This document shows, one piece after another, positions 1 to 7,244 of a stretch of DNA of 56,866 nucleotides (positions are counted from its first letter, which is position 1; each line of letters begins with the position of its first letter). A program made the position numbers and the translations under genes. The DNA lies in the NCBI GenBank assembly GCA_000648925.1, contig JFHF01000050.1, forward strand, positions 1 through 56,866, in the 5' to 3' direction. Source of the DNA: Caballeronia jiangsuensis (lineage in GTDB: Bacteria; Pseudomonadota; Gammaproteobacteria; Burkholderiales; Burkholderiaceae). The notes beneath the pieces were generated by a model. The model was given only the letters and a program-made list of their open reading frames with translations, did not search any database and was not told the origin of the DNA.

Positions 1-1000
1 TGCGTTTGCGCGTTCGGTCGGGCACGCTATAGTAGTTTCCGCCGACTGAGACGAGTCCTTCGTGACTCACACGCCGCTCGAGTCGGATCACGCCATTGAA
101 CAAACCGGCGGGAAGCGCTTGCAACGTCGGGCGCTCCTCAAGAAAATGCTCCGCGACAACTCGGTGCGTCGTGCCATGCACACGAACATTGGCTACTGAG
201 TCAAGCCACTCACGCAACTGGCGATTCATGTCGGCAAGATTCTGAAATCGTCGAGCGAGGAAGAAGTCCTGACGGATGTATCGAAATGGGCGTTCGACCT
301 TCCCCTTAGTCTTTGCGCGATATGCCTTGCATGCGCGCGGCGCAAAGCCATAGTGCTGCGCGAATGCGACGAGCTTTGCGTTGTAGACGATGTGCTTCTC
401 GACTTCGCCCAGCACGGCCGCCTTCATGCGGTCGTAAAGCACCTCTCGAGGAACACCGCCGATGTGCTCAAACGCTTCCATGTGACAGCGCAAAACCGTT
501 TGAAGGTCTTGGTGCTCAACGAAGCGGCCCCACAAATAACGGCTGTGTCCAAGCACGAGCGAGAACAACCAGATCGAGCGCCGCTGTCCAGGGACGTCAT
601 CAAATTCGACATTGAAGTGAGCAAAGTCCACTTGAGCTTGAGCTCCAGCCGGCGTCTCGAAGCGCACCTCGAAGCCACGCTGCTTGGGCGGACGAACTTC
701 TCGGACCAAGTCACCCAAAGCTGTGCGACCGCCGACGTAGCCCATCGCCTGAACCTCCCGAAGAAGTCGTTCAATGCTCAGCTCGGGGTACTCACGCACA
801 CGCTCGGTCACGTAATGGACAAACGAATCGACGACGCAAGGACGCGGCGCACGCGGACCATAACGAGGCGCCTGCACACCATTCTTAATGTATTTGCGAA
901 CGGTCTTGCGATCCATATTTAGTCGAACGGCGATAGCCGAGATGCTCAGCCCCTGCCGATGCAATTCCAGAATCGTCATAACCTCTCCCAGCTCGACCAC
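1..1000 (-). CDS. istA: IS21-family transposase IstA (3' end outside window)
   Basis: DDE transposase that cuts and joins IS21 ends, working with IstB. The minus strand is open from about 1000 to the left edge (over 330 residues). It starts with a helix-turn-helix (ISAIAVRL, then DRKTVRKYI), continues with a positively charged linker and the catalytic-core start AQVDFAHF, which carries the first Asp, and later has VLYDRMK and GKVERPF, which match the second Asp and the Glu of the IstA core. Two starts are possible: GTG at 1000, preceded by GGGGAG, and ATG at 979, preceded by GGGAG; GTG gives the usual longer N-terminus. No disabling mutation is seen in the visible part, so this copy may be active. 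Confidence 0.88.
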   Translation of the reverse strand, partial: MVELGEVMTILELHRQGLSISAIAVRLNMDRKTVRKYIKNGVQAPRYGPRAPRPCVVDSFVHYVTERVREYPELSIERLLREVQAMGYVGGRTALGDLVREVRPPKQRGFEVRFETPAGAQAQVDFAHFNVEFDDVPGQRRSIWLFSLVLGHSRYLWGRFVEHQDLQTVLRCHMEAFEHIGGVPREVLYDRMKAAVLGEVEKHIVYNAKLVAFAQHYGFAPRACKAYRAKTKGKVERPFRYIRQDFFLARRFQNLADMNRQLREWLDSVANVRVHGTTHRVVAEHFLEERPTLQALPAGLFNGVIRLERRVSHEGLVSVGGNYYSVPDRTRKR

Positions 1001-1136
1001 CGGTAGCTCCCCGACGAATGCGAAGGCCTATATGGTCGGTGATCGACGGGGCGCCACCGCTTACGCGGCGGCGCCAAACAAAAAACTGGGGAAATTTACT
1101 TCGACGAAAATGAGGAGTATCTATCCGACGCTGACA
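1..1136 (-). mobile_element. IS21-family insertion sequence, copy 1 (partial, runs off the left edge)
   Basis: Only the istA side is in the window; istB and the other end lie outside. The outer end is placed at 1136 because the minus strand there begins TGTCAG, which fits the TG...CA termini of IS21 elements, and because the istA remnant of a second IS21 on the opposite strand starts immediately beyond it. Between this end and istA lie about 135 bases of AT-richer leader. The copy therefore appears inserted in the second IS21. The end position is inferred; no target duplication can be checked because the other end is missing. Confidence 0.6.
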
Positions 1137-1422
1137 TCCGCGCGAGGCGTACCGCCGGACGTGGGAGCGGCTTGAGGCTCGGCTCACGCAGCGCGAAGCC
1201 TGCAAGACCATGGTCGGCTTACTGGAACTGGCCGCGAATCACGGAGTCGAGGCCGTTCTTGCTGAGCGGCTCGAGGCGTTGCTCGCCGCTGGCGAGCTGC
1301 CCGATCTCGAGCAACTACAGAATGAATTTGCGCCGCGGCAGGCGCAATGCCCAGACGTGGCTGTGGACATGCCGACGGCCGCTCTCTATGACACGCTGCT
1401 TGGCGAGGAGGCATCGGTATGA
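1137..1422 (+). pseudogene. istA: 3' fragment of IS21 transposase istA (copy 2)
   Basis: The reading frame gives the C-terminal tail typical of IstA: REACKTMVGLLELA, a Leu/Glu-rich helical stretch, LPDLEQLQNEFAP, then a short hydrophobic strand and the terminal ALYDTLLGEEASV. An in-frame TGA at 1132-1134 lies just inside the copy-1 IS21, so the N-terminal four-fifths has been separated by that insertion. The stop overlaps the istB start as ATGA, the usual IS21 translational coupling. Confidence 0.8.
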
Positions 1423-2240
1423 ACGCGCCCGCAATTTACGATGCCGCCCGTATGGGGCTGATGCTCACCGAGTTGCGCTTGCCGACGATCGCGCGGCTAT
1501 GGTCCGAGTTCACACAGCGCTCCGACAAGGAAGGCTGGCCATCGACGCGCCTGCTCGGCGCGCTGCTCGAGCACGAACTGGCCGAGCGCGCGAAACGGCG
1601 CATCGAGCGGCATCGCGTCGAATCGCATTTGGACCCAAGCAAGACGCTCGAGGCCTTCGACTTCGGCTTGGTACCAATGGTGTCCAAGGCACATGTAATG
1701 GCGCTCGCGAGCGGCGACTCGTGGCTCGAGAAAGGCGCCACGATCCTGCTGTTTGGGCCACCGGGTGCCGGGAAGAGCCATTTAGGCTCCGGCATTGGTC
1801 ATGCGCTGATCGACGCCGGGTACCGGGTGCTGTTCACACGCACCGGCGAAATCGTGCAGAAGCTGCAGGCGGCACGCCAAAGCCTGCAGTTGCCATCGAT
1901 GCTCGCCAAGCTCGATCACTTCGATCTGATCATCCTCGATGACCTGTCGTACGTCAGAAAGGACCAGGCCGAAACGAGCGTGCTGTTCGAATTGATTGCG
2001 GAAAGATACGAGCGTCGAAGCCTTCTCATCACGGCCAACGCCGCGTTCTCCGGCTGGAATGATGTCTTCCCCGATCCCTCAATGACGGTCGCCGCCATCG
2101 ACCGACTGGTGCATCACTCGACGATCTTCGAGCTGAACGTGGAGAGCTACCGGCGTCGCAGTGCCGATGACAACAAGCGCGCGCGGCGGCGTCAATTACC
2201 CCACCCCGAATCGGAAGGAGCGACAACTATGCCGAGCTGA
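1419..2240 (+). CDS. istB: IS21-family helper ATPase IstB
   Basis: AAA+ ATPase that selects and remodels target DNA for IstA. It is 273 aa, near the family length of ~250-260. It shows the N-terminal IstB region (LMLTELRLPTIARLW), Walker A GPPGAGKSH, Walker B LIILDDLSYV, a sensor-like motif LLITANAAFSGW, and a basic C-terminal tail. The ATG overlaps the istA stop. The gene looks intact, but its own istA partner is only a fragment, so activity would depend on copy 1 or another IS21. Confidence 0.93.
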   Translation: MNAPAIYDAARMGLMLTELRLPTIARLWSEFTQRSDKEGWPSTRLLGALLEHELAERAKRRIERHRVESHLDPSKTLEAFDFGLVPMVSKAHVMALASGDSWLEKGATILLFGPPGAGKSHLGSGIGHALIDAGYRVLFTRTGEIVQKLQAARQSLQLPSMLAKLDHFDLIILDDLSYVRKDQAETSVLFELIAERYERRSLLITANAAFSGWNDVFPDPSMTVAAIDRLVHHSTIFELNVESYRRRSADDNKRARRRQLPHPESEGATTMPS

Positions 2241-2283
2241 GCAGCGACAACTAACCCCGTCGACCGGCCAAGATAGTTGTCGC
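2220..2283. repeat. Subterminal repeats of IS21 copy 2
   Basis: The 10-mer GCGACAACTA occurs at 2220-2229 and 2244-2253 in direct orientation and as TAGTTGTCGC at 2274-2283 inverted. Such multiple repeats inside the ends of IS21 elements are the binding sites of IstA in the family. The 10-mers are identical here, as read directly. Confidence 0.7.
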
Positions 2284-2313
2284 CCGGGCGGCCATCGTAA
2301 TTGACAATCTACA

Positions 2314-3485
2314 TCCTCGTCAAAACCGGATACTCCAATGCTGCCGTAAAGAGCAGAGATGGTCTTTCCGAGAGATCCAAATGTGCGCTGGAGCACGATT
2401 TCGGTTTGCGCCGAGAGGGCGCGCAGGGGCGTCACGAACATTACCCGTCTGCCGCCCGCTAAGCATCGCAGAATAGACAATTCGGCGATCCGGGTCTTTC
2501 CAGCACTCGTCGGAAGCGAGACGACGAGATTGTCGGACTGATCGATGGCGCGCGATGCCGCCTCCGTTTGCGACGGCCAGAGGTCGACCTCTGCTCTGGG
2601 ACGGCGAGCGAGCAGAGCGATAAAGAGTTCGCGAAGGCCTTGCCACGAATTCGCAGGCCCACCGGCGGGGAGCACCGGCACCTTCTCATGAAAAGTGTTT
2701 GACCACAGGTCGTGGAGTAGATGAATGGCGACCCGATGCACCCACCATTGGGGCAGCAAATTCAAATCGCTGCAGATTTCCAGACTGTCGCGAAGTTGCG
2801 CGATCGCTTGGTCGACAAGGTTTCGCTCGCCGCGATCCAACGCGAGAAGGAAAGTCGCGATGGCGCCGAAGAAGGCATCCGTCAGCGCGAGATCCAGACC
2901 CTCGAAGAGGAAATCTTGTCGATCGCGGTCCGCCGGCTCGGTCAAACGCTGATGGAAGAGCGCAGCAATACTTGCGTCCGACCCTTGTCCGTCCAAACGG
3001 AACGTATAGGCCTGCGCCCGTAGCGCCTTAATGTCTCGGCGCATCAAAAGCGCGAGCGCGTGCTCAATTGGCGAAAAATTATCTTCAGCTGCGACGACTG
3101 CGAGGAGCGAAAAGGCTTGAGCGGACAGTTGAGCGAGGTGATAGCTTGCCGCTGCCATGACGAAATGGAAGTCCCTGTCGGGCTCCGCACGATTGCCTTT
3201 TGCCATGACCGCCTCAAGAGCAGTTGCGGCCTGTTCGAACGCGATCCGAGCCTGGCTTGGGTCACCGCCAAGTTCTAGAAGACGCAGACCAAGGCCAAGC
3301 AGGCCGTAGCCGTAACTGTGAAGGTCGAAGCTGAGTTGTGGCGAGAAGTCTGGGGCTCCAGGAGGAAGTACGCCGTCACGCCAGATCATGGCGCGTGCTT
3401 GCCCCCTCGCGATAAGCTTGCCGCGAAAGCCCGCAGTCGCTGCGTCCGTGATGGCGGCGATGATACTTTCAGGGGTTGTTGGCAT
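2314..3485 (-). pseudogene. hamB: Hachiman helicase HamB, 3'-truncated by IS21
   Basis: HamB is the superfamily 2 helicase of the Hachiman anti-phage system. About 390 residues remain: an N-terminal helical domain of ~300 residues, then a Q-motif-like region, motif I PTSAGKT (about residues 325-331 from the chosen start) and motif Ia VTPLRALSAQTE. The native frame ends at SGFDED and then enters IS21 sequence, so motifs II-VI are missing. Start ATG at 3485 overlaps the 3' end of hamA by 17 bases, which indicates coupling; an apparent longer upstream extension lies inside hamA and is not needed. The product cannot be a working helicase. Assignment to Hachiman rests on the paired HamA. Confidence 0.8.
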
Positions 3486-4248
3486 TGGCGATGACCTGAT
3501 CGTAGACCGCCCCAACGAAGGCGGCGTGGCCCTCGACATGCAATCCAACGCCCCATTGTTCAATCGGACCGGGGTAGGCTTGCAGCGCCTGCGTCAGAAG
3601 CGCCTGCGGGGAATTACCCGAGAATGTGAACAGGAGATGTCTGACACTCTCGGTTGCTACACCGTGCCGATAGAGCGCCTCGTCGATCGCGTCAACAAGT
3701 GGCACGTCTATGTCGAGCTCCATCAGTCGGGCGGAAATGAAGGACAGAGCGTGTGAGGACGGGAGGCCACCGTCCTTATTCAGGCCGCGTCGCGCCTCCT
3801 CCAACGTCTGAGCGCGCAAGTCGATGCGGCTTTTTGCTTCCGTCTTCAGGAAACGGAGCCGCTGCGTCTCTGGATCGAGGATCATGCCGATTACGTCGTC
3901 GCCACGCATCGCCATGTTGCGATGATCTTTCCAGCGAAGTCGTTTGATGGGTGCCCGGTAACCGCTATGGGCGTCAATCCATTCAGTCGCGTAAATCTCG
4001 CCGAGATCGCCCGACCGGATTTGCGGTGTTTGTGGAAGGAGGCCTGTGACCATCTTCGCCGCGCCGATCTTACCTAGACGCGCGAGTGCACGGGCGATGC
4101 GCTCCTCGGCGGCATAGTGACTCGGTATGGCTGTGGCTGTTAGCTGCACCCCGGTTGCCGTGTCGGCTGGTCGGCCCCTCATCACGCGAACGTGATGGTT
4201 GCCGAGGGGGGTGTCCGCGGAATCGCACCAGTCATTAAATTGCACCAT
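3469..4248 (-). CDS. hamA: Hachiman protein HamA (DUF1837 nuclease-like)
   Basis: HamA is the effector of Hachiman defence, a PD-(D/E)XK-like nuclease held in check by HamB. The 259-aa product has the DUF1837 pattern: GDLGEIYATEWI (Glu84), RGDDVIGM (Asp117/118) and LKTEAKSR (Glu137, Lys139), giving the E...D...ExK nuclease layout. It is 11 bases downstream of the restriction-endonuclease gene and overlaps hamB, so the three genes form one leftward operon. The reading frame is intact although hamB is destroyed, so HamA, if expressed, would lack its partner. Family recognition is from motif and gene order, without a database search. Confidence 0.82.
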   Translation of the reverse strand: MVQFNDWCDSADTPLGNHHVRVMRGRPADTATGVQLTATAIPSHYAAEERIARALARLGKIGAAKMVTGLLPQTPQIRSGDLGEIYATEWIDAHSGYRAPIKRLRWKDHRNMAMRGDDVIGMILDPETQRLRFLKTEAKSRIDLRAQTLEEARRGLNKDGGLPSSHALSFISARLMELDIDVPLVDAIDEALYRHGVATESVRHLLFTFSGNSPQALLTQALQAYPGPIEQWGVGLHVEGHAAFVGAVYDQVIANANNP

Positions 4249-4259
4249 ACGAATCCGCT

Positions 4260-5063
4260 CTAATTCGGGAAAAGGTCGCGAACGCGAAGAAATGGCATGC
4301 CAGTTTCGGCAGCCCTGCGCACCTTGCGATCAAGAACCTTGCTGAGCGGTATCTCACGGTCAAGCATTTCGTAGAGATCGAGGCCGTCCATGCAGACGAC
4401 GCGCTTGCCTCTGCCGAAAGCGGCAAGGCCATCTTCCGAGAAGCCGCTGTTGCTTACGAACAGGCCGCGCGTCCAAGCGGCCTTCTGCTCGATTTTGCCG
4501 TGGAAAACATGGAGGTCTGCGACCCCGATAGGCTGGCCGTGCCATTTGGCTTCCAACAGATAAGTGTCACCGCCGAGCTGGAAGCTGCCGTCGATCTGTT
4601 CGCCCTTCAGTCGGAACGGTTCCTGAGCTGCAAGACCGAACGCATCAAAGAGGCCCCTCAGAAATTTCTCAAAAGCGAAGCCCCGTGCATGCGCGCTCAG
4701 CGAAGAGACCTGCAGCAATTCAGACTTGATAGCCAGGACCTTCTTGTGATCGACAATAGGCGTAGCTATTGAGTAGGCAGGTTTTGGCGGTGTCCCCCCG
4801 GAGAGACGATTGATCAAATGCTCGAGGCGCGACTGTGCGTCGACGACAGGGTCCTTTGCGCCGCTTCTAGCGATGTATTCGCAGCGATGCTCCCAAAGAG
4901 CGGCGAGCACGCGGACGGCGGTTTCGTCGTCACAGGTCTGCAGGTAGTAGCGAAGCCGCTTTCCCTTGGAGCCGCCGTTCGCGCAGAATTTCTGATCGTT
5001 GATATTGACCTTGAATTCCGAAGCGAAGAAATCGGCGAAAGTCTGGTCGGAAAAGTCGAGCAC
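4260..5063 (-). CDS. Mrr-like restriction endonuclease, first gene of the Hachiman operon
   Basis: 267 aa from the GTG at 5063. The C-terminal half has the Mrr_cat pattern: GFAFEKFLRGLF, then GEQIDGSF and TYLLEAKWH, i.e. D...ExK of a PD-(D/E)XK nuclease, then GLFVSNSGFSEDG. The N-terminal part (DFSDQTFADFF, NGGSKGKRLRYYL) resembles a domain common in small restriction-endonuclease-like proteins. Family members usually have some residues before GYVLDFS; here the frame stays open for 24 more codons to 5135, just after a strong GGAGGAG, where the first codon is ATT (a rare start). GTG 5063 has no good ribosome site. It is directly followed by hamA. Confidence 0.75.
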   Translation of the reverse strand: MLDFSDQTFADFFASEFKVNINDQKFCANGGSKGKRLRYYLQTCDDETAVRVLAALWEHRCEYIARSGAKDPVVDAQSRLEHLINRLSGGTPPKPAYSIATPIVDHKKVLAIKSELLQVSSLSAHARGFAFEKFLRGLFDAFGLAAQEPFRLKGEQIDGSFQLGGDTYLLEAKWHGQPIGVADLHVFHGKIEQKAAWTRGLFVSNSGFSEDGLAAFGRGKRVVCMDGLDLYEMLDREIPLSKVLDRKVRRAAETGMPFLRVRDLFPN

Positions 5064-5135
5064 ATACCCAGCGCCTCGGACGAAGTCAACGAGGTCATCT
5101 ACCAGGCGTAGATCAATGGACCGTATCGAGCTAAT

Positions 5136-5556
5136 TCTCTCTCCTCCCCGACGGACTCAATATTCCAATCGATGTCTTGTCAGTACGCTGCGATCTTTGC
5201 GCATAGTCCGTTTGAATTGGGCGCTTTCGTCGCACATTATAATTGCCACTGCACGACCGCGGGGGTCCTCAACGATTCTCCGACAAGATGTAGGTCAGGC
5301 AACAGCTCGCGAATTAGCGTTGACGAAGGTCGGCACTGTGGCGGCGGACTGGCCAGGCGTGACGTATCAGCGCACTCTCAGTCTTCAAAAGACCCACGCG
5401 CGCTGTCCTAGCTAAGGTTGATCGTGCCCCAATAATTGTTGGAGCTCACCCCGGCAAGTGAAGGGGCAGATCAAGGGGCTAAAGGTGCGGTTAGTTCGTC
5501 CGATAACAAAAGCTAACTTGACGAAACTTGACGTCGCACCGTACCATTCGTGGACT
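5136..5556. other. Divergent intergenic region between the nuclease operon and the XRE/ImmA gene
   Basis: About 420 bases with no convincing gene on either strand. It must carry the leftward promoter for the nuclease-hamA-hamB operon (Shine-Dalgarno-like GGAGGAG, minus strand, about 5140-5148) and the rightward promoter of the XRE/ImmA gene. The adjacent XRE protein is a plausible regulator of both, by position only. I could not define promoters reliably. Confidence 0.4.
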
Positions 5557-6693
5557 ATGTTAGATATCGACCTCATTCGTGGCAGGATGGCTGCCCTTGA
5601 CCTCAACCAAGCCGCGCTGTCGGAGCGTTGCGGGGTGAGTAAAGAGGCTGTTTCCAATTGGCTCTCCGGAGAGTCTGTTCCCAGGCCGCGAAAGCTGCGC
5701 GCATTGTCAGAAGCGCTTGAAATCGACGTCGAAGCGTTGTTGAAAGCAGATGTCGACGCACCTGAGCCAGTTGTTGCCTATCGTACTAAGAAAAATCGGC
5801 CAGCGACTGATAGAGCGCTGGAAGCCGCTCGAGAATCAGCCGTCCATCTCAGAGAACTCGTATCGTTCTTTCAGGAGAACAGCCTTTTCGCGCCACCCGT
5901 GCTGCAGGATCCGCGTCTCGACGATGATTATGTTAATCACGCAGCGATGCAAACTCGTCAGCGAATTGGACTTACAGAGCGAGCCCCGCTGACGCGTGAC
6001 CAGCTCATCGAGTTGCATAAGGCATTCGGTTCGGTTCTCGTTCCCGTTCTATGGGGAGATGATAAGTCGGGGCATGAGAACGCCTTAAGCGTTTATCTCC
6101 CTCAGACGAAGACGTCTTGTGTGGTTTTTAGCTTAAACGCACGCGTTGATGATTTTAATTACTGGTTGGCGCATGAACTCGGCCACTGCTATACGCTCCC
6201 AGCATTAAGTGGCGACGATGGTGAAGCTTTTGCTGAGCGCTTCGCCCAAGAGCTATTATTCCCCCATGCAGCCGCAGCCTATGCACTCGAAGAGATCGCG
6301 GCGAGCGATGATCCCATGGCGAGGGCTCTGTTCTTCGCCGAGGCTCACGACATTTCGATCGTCACTGTAATTCGGCAGATCGACCGTGTGGCTAAATCGA
6401 CGGGTTTGAAGCTGTCGGGGTTGGATACACCCCAGTTTTGGGACGAGTGGAACTCCAACCGCGTAAATGTTCCGACAGTTGCGCATTCGTTGTTTGGCAC
6501 AGCGAATGTGTCTCTCGAGATTTATGTAAAAGAATCAGAGCGAATCTTTGGAACGCCGATATTCCAAGCGATTGCTAGATGGCAGGATCAAGAAGGAGGG
6601 CGCTCCCCTTCGTTCATTGCATCGACGCTGAACACAACGCTCGACGATGCGACGGCACTTTCACATTACCTTGTGAAGCACTATGCTCACTGA
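5557..6693 (+). CDS. XRE-family regulator with ImmA/IrrE metallopeptidase domain
   Basis: 378 aa from ATG 5557. The N-terminal helix-turn-helix (LNQAALSERCGVSKEAVSNW, residues 16-35) is followed by a linker and an ImmA/IrrE zinc-peptidase domain with HELGH at 206-210. In such proteins the peptidase inactivates a repressor or toxin partner, and the HTH autoregulates. The upstream in-frame extension to 5458 has no family-like sequence and was not used. The 3' end overlaps the convergent PIN-like gene by 7 bases, an arrangement reminiscent of ImmA/PIN pairs. Intact by reading frame. Confidence 0.85.
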   Translation: MLDIDLIRGRMAALDLNQAALSERCGVSKEAVSNWLSGESVPRPRKLRALSEALEIDVEALLKADVDAPEPVVAYRTKKNRPATDRALEAARESAVHLRELVSFFQENSLFAPPVLQDPRLDDDYVNHAAMQTRQRIGLTERAPLTRDQLIELHKAFGSVLVPVLWGDDKSGHENALSVYLPQTKTSCVVFSLNARVDDFNYWLAHELGHCYTLPALSGDDGEAFAERFAQELLFPHAAAAYALEEIAASDDPMARALFFAEAHDISIVTVIRQIDRVAKSTGLKLSGLDTPQFWDEWNSNRVNVPTVAHSLFGTANVSLEIYVKESERIFGTPIFQAIARWQDQEGGRSPSFIASTLNTTLDDATALSHYLVKHYAH

Positions 6694-7181
6694 ATAGTGG
6701 GCGCGCCTTCGTTAAACAAGTCGCGGTAGATCGTCGTCCAATCGCGGGGAAGCTTTTCACTTTCTCTCAACCACGAGCGAACCGTATCCCTCCTTTCCTC
6801 TGACGTTAATCTTCCGTCACATTCTAAAATGTGCAGAACGTGCAAGCTTGTGATCGACTTGATCATGTAATTGTCGTCATTGTCAACAGTTAAATCATCG
6901 ACCACAAAGGCTAGCGGCCATTCATCGGTAGCGATAACCGCTTCATAGTGAACTGCAGTGGCTAACAGTTCGAGGTCTCGAAGGCTGAGAGCTCGAACTT
7001 TAATGCCTTTGCCCAAACAGTGTCTCTCTAAGAGACGATTTGCGTAGGTTCTGAGAATCCGAATTTCGCCAGCAATATCATTGGCTTCTGCTTTTGTCGC
7101 CGCTGGTAGGGATGGCCTTGATTTCCGTGCAATTTCCGGGTTAGGGCGCTCCAGCTCTGACAAGGCTTTGCCTTCTGACAC
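6687..7181 (-). CDS. PIN-domain-like protein, probably 5'-truncated by the Tn3 element
   Basis: 164 aa from a GTG at 7181. The recognisable part is LSLRDLELLATAVHYEA followed by IATDEWPL, the DxxLLATA...TDxxxL pattern of the second half of PIN ribonuclease toxins. The usual first Asp strand (LLDTN-type) of a PIN fold is not seen. The frame remains open upstream to a stop at about 7250, inside the 3' side of the transposase gene, so the true start was probably removed when the Tn3 element inserted. It converges on the XRE/ImmA gene and overlaps it by 7 bases. The pairing as toxin and controller is inference. Confidence 0.55.
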   Translation of the reverse strand: MSEGKALSELERPNPEIARKSRPSLPAATKAEANDIAGEIRILRTYANRLLERHCLGKGIKVRALSLRDLELLATAVHYEAVIATDEWPLAFVVDDLTVDNDDNYMIKSITSLHVLHILECDGRLTSEERRDTVRSWLRESEKLPRDWTTIYRDLFNEGAPTIQ

Positions 7182-7244
7182 TAAATCAATAGTATTTAAA
7201 ATCAGAGACTTGCTGTCTGCCCGAAAACGCGTCGTCGCTACACC

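Larger units (their letters stand above)
1137..2313 (+). mobile_element. IS21-family insertion sequence, copy 2 (left part lost or displaced)
   Basis: Remnant of a second, different IS21 in the opposite orientation to copy 1. It has the last ~95 codons of istA, a complete istB and the right end. The right terminus is placed at about 2313 (ends ACA), because beyond it the minus strand resumes as a hamB reading frame (…SGFDED). Three short subterminal repeats between istB and the end are typical of IS21. Its left part is either beyond the copy-1 insertion (outside the window) or deleted. Confidence 0.65.

Noticed and set aside
353..922. Open frame of 189 aa on the plus strand
   Set aside because: Shadow of the istA transposase on the minus strand, which has clear HTH and catalytic motifs.
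1172..1942. Open frame of 256 aa on the plus strand
   Set aside because: Overlaps istA' and istB in another frame, is Arg-rich and has no family features.
2196..2313. Continuation of the hamB frame into IS21 (RWPPGRQLSW…)
   Set aside because: Out-of-family residues arising from the IS21 end; the native protein ends near SGFDED.
7180..7244. Terminal inverted repeat of the Tn3 element
   Set aside because: No ~38-bp match could be found to a partner right of 10178, so ends were left approximate.
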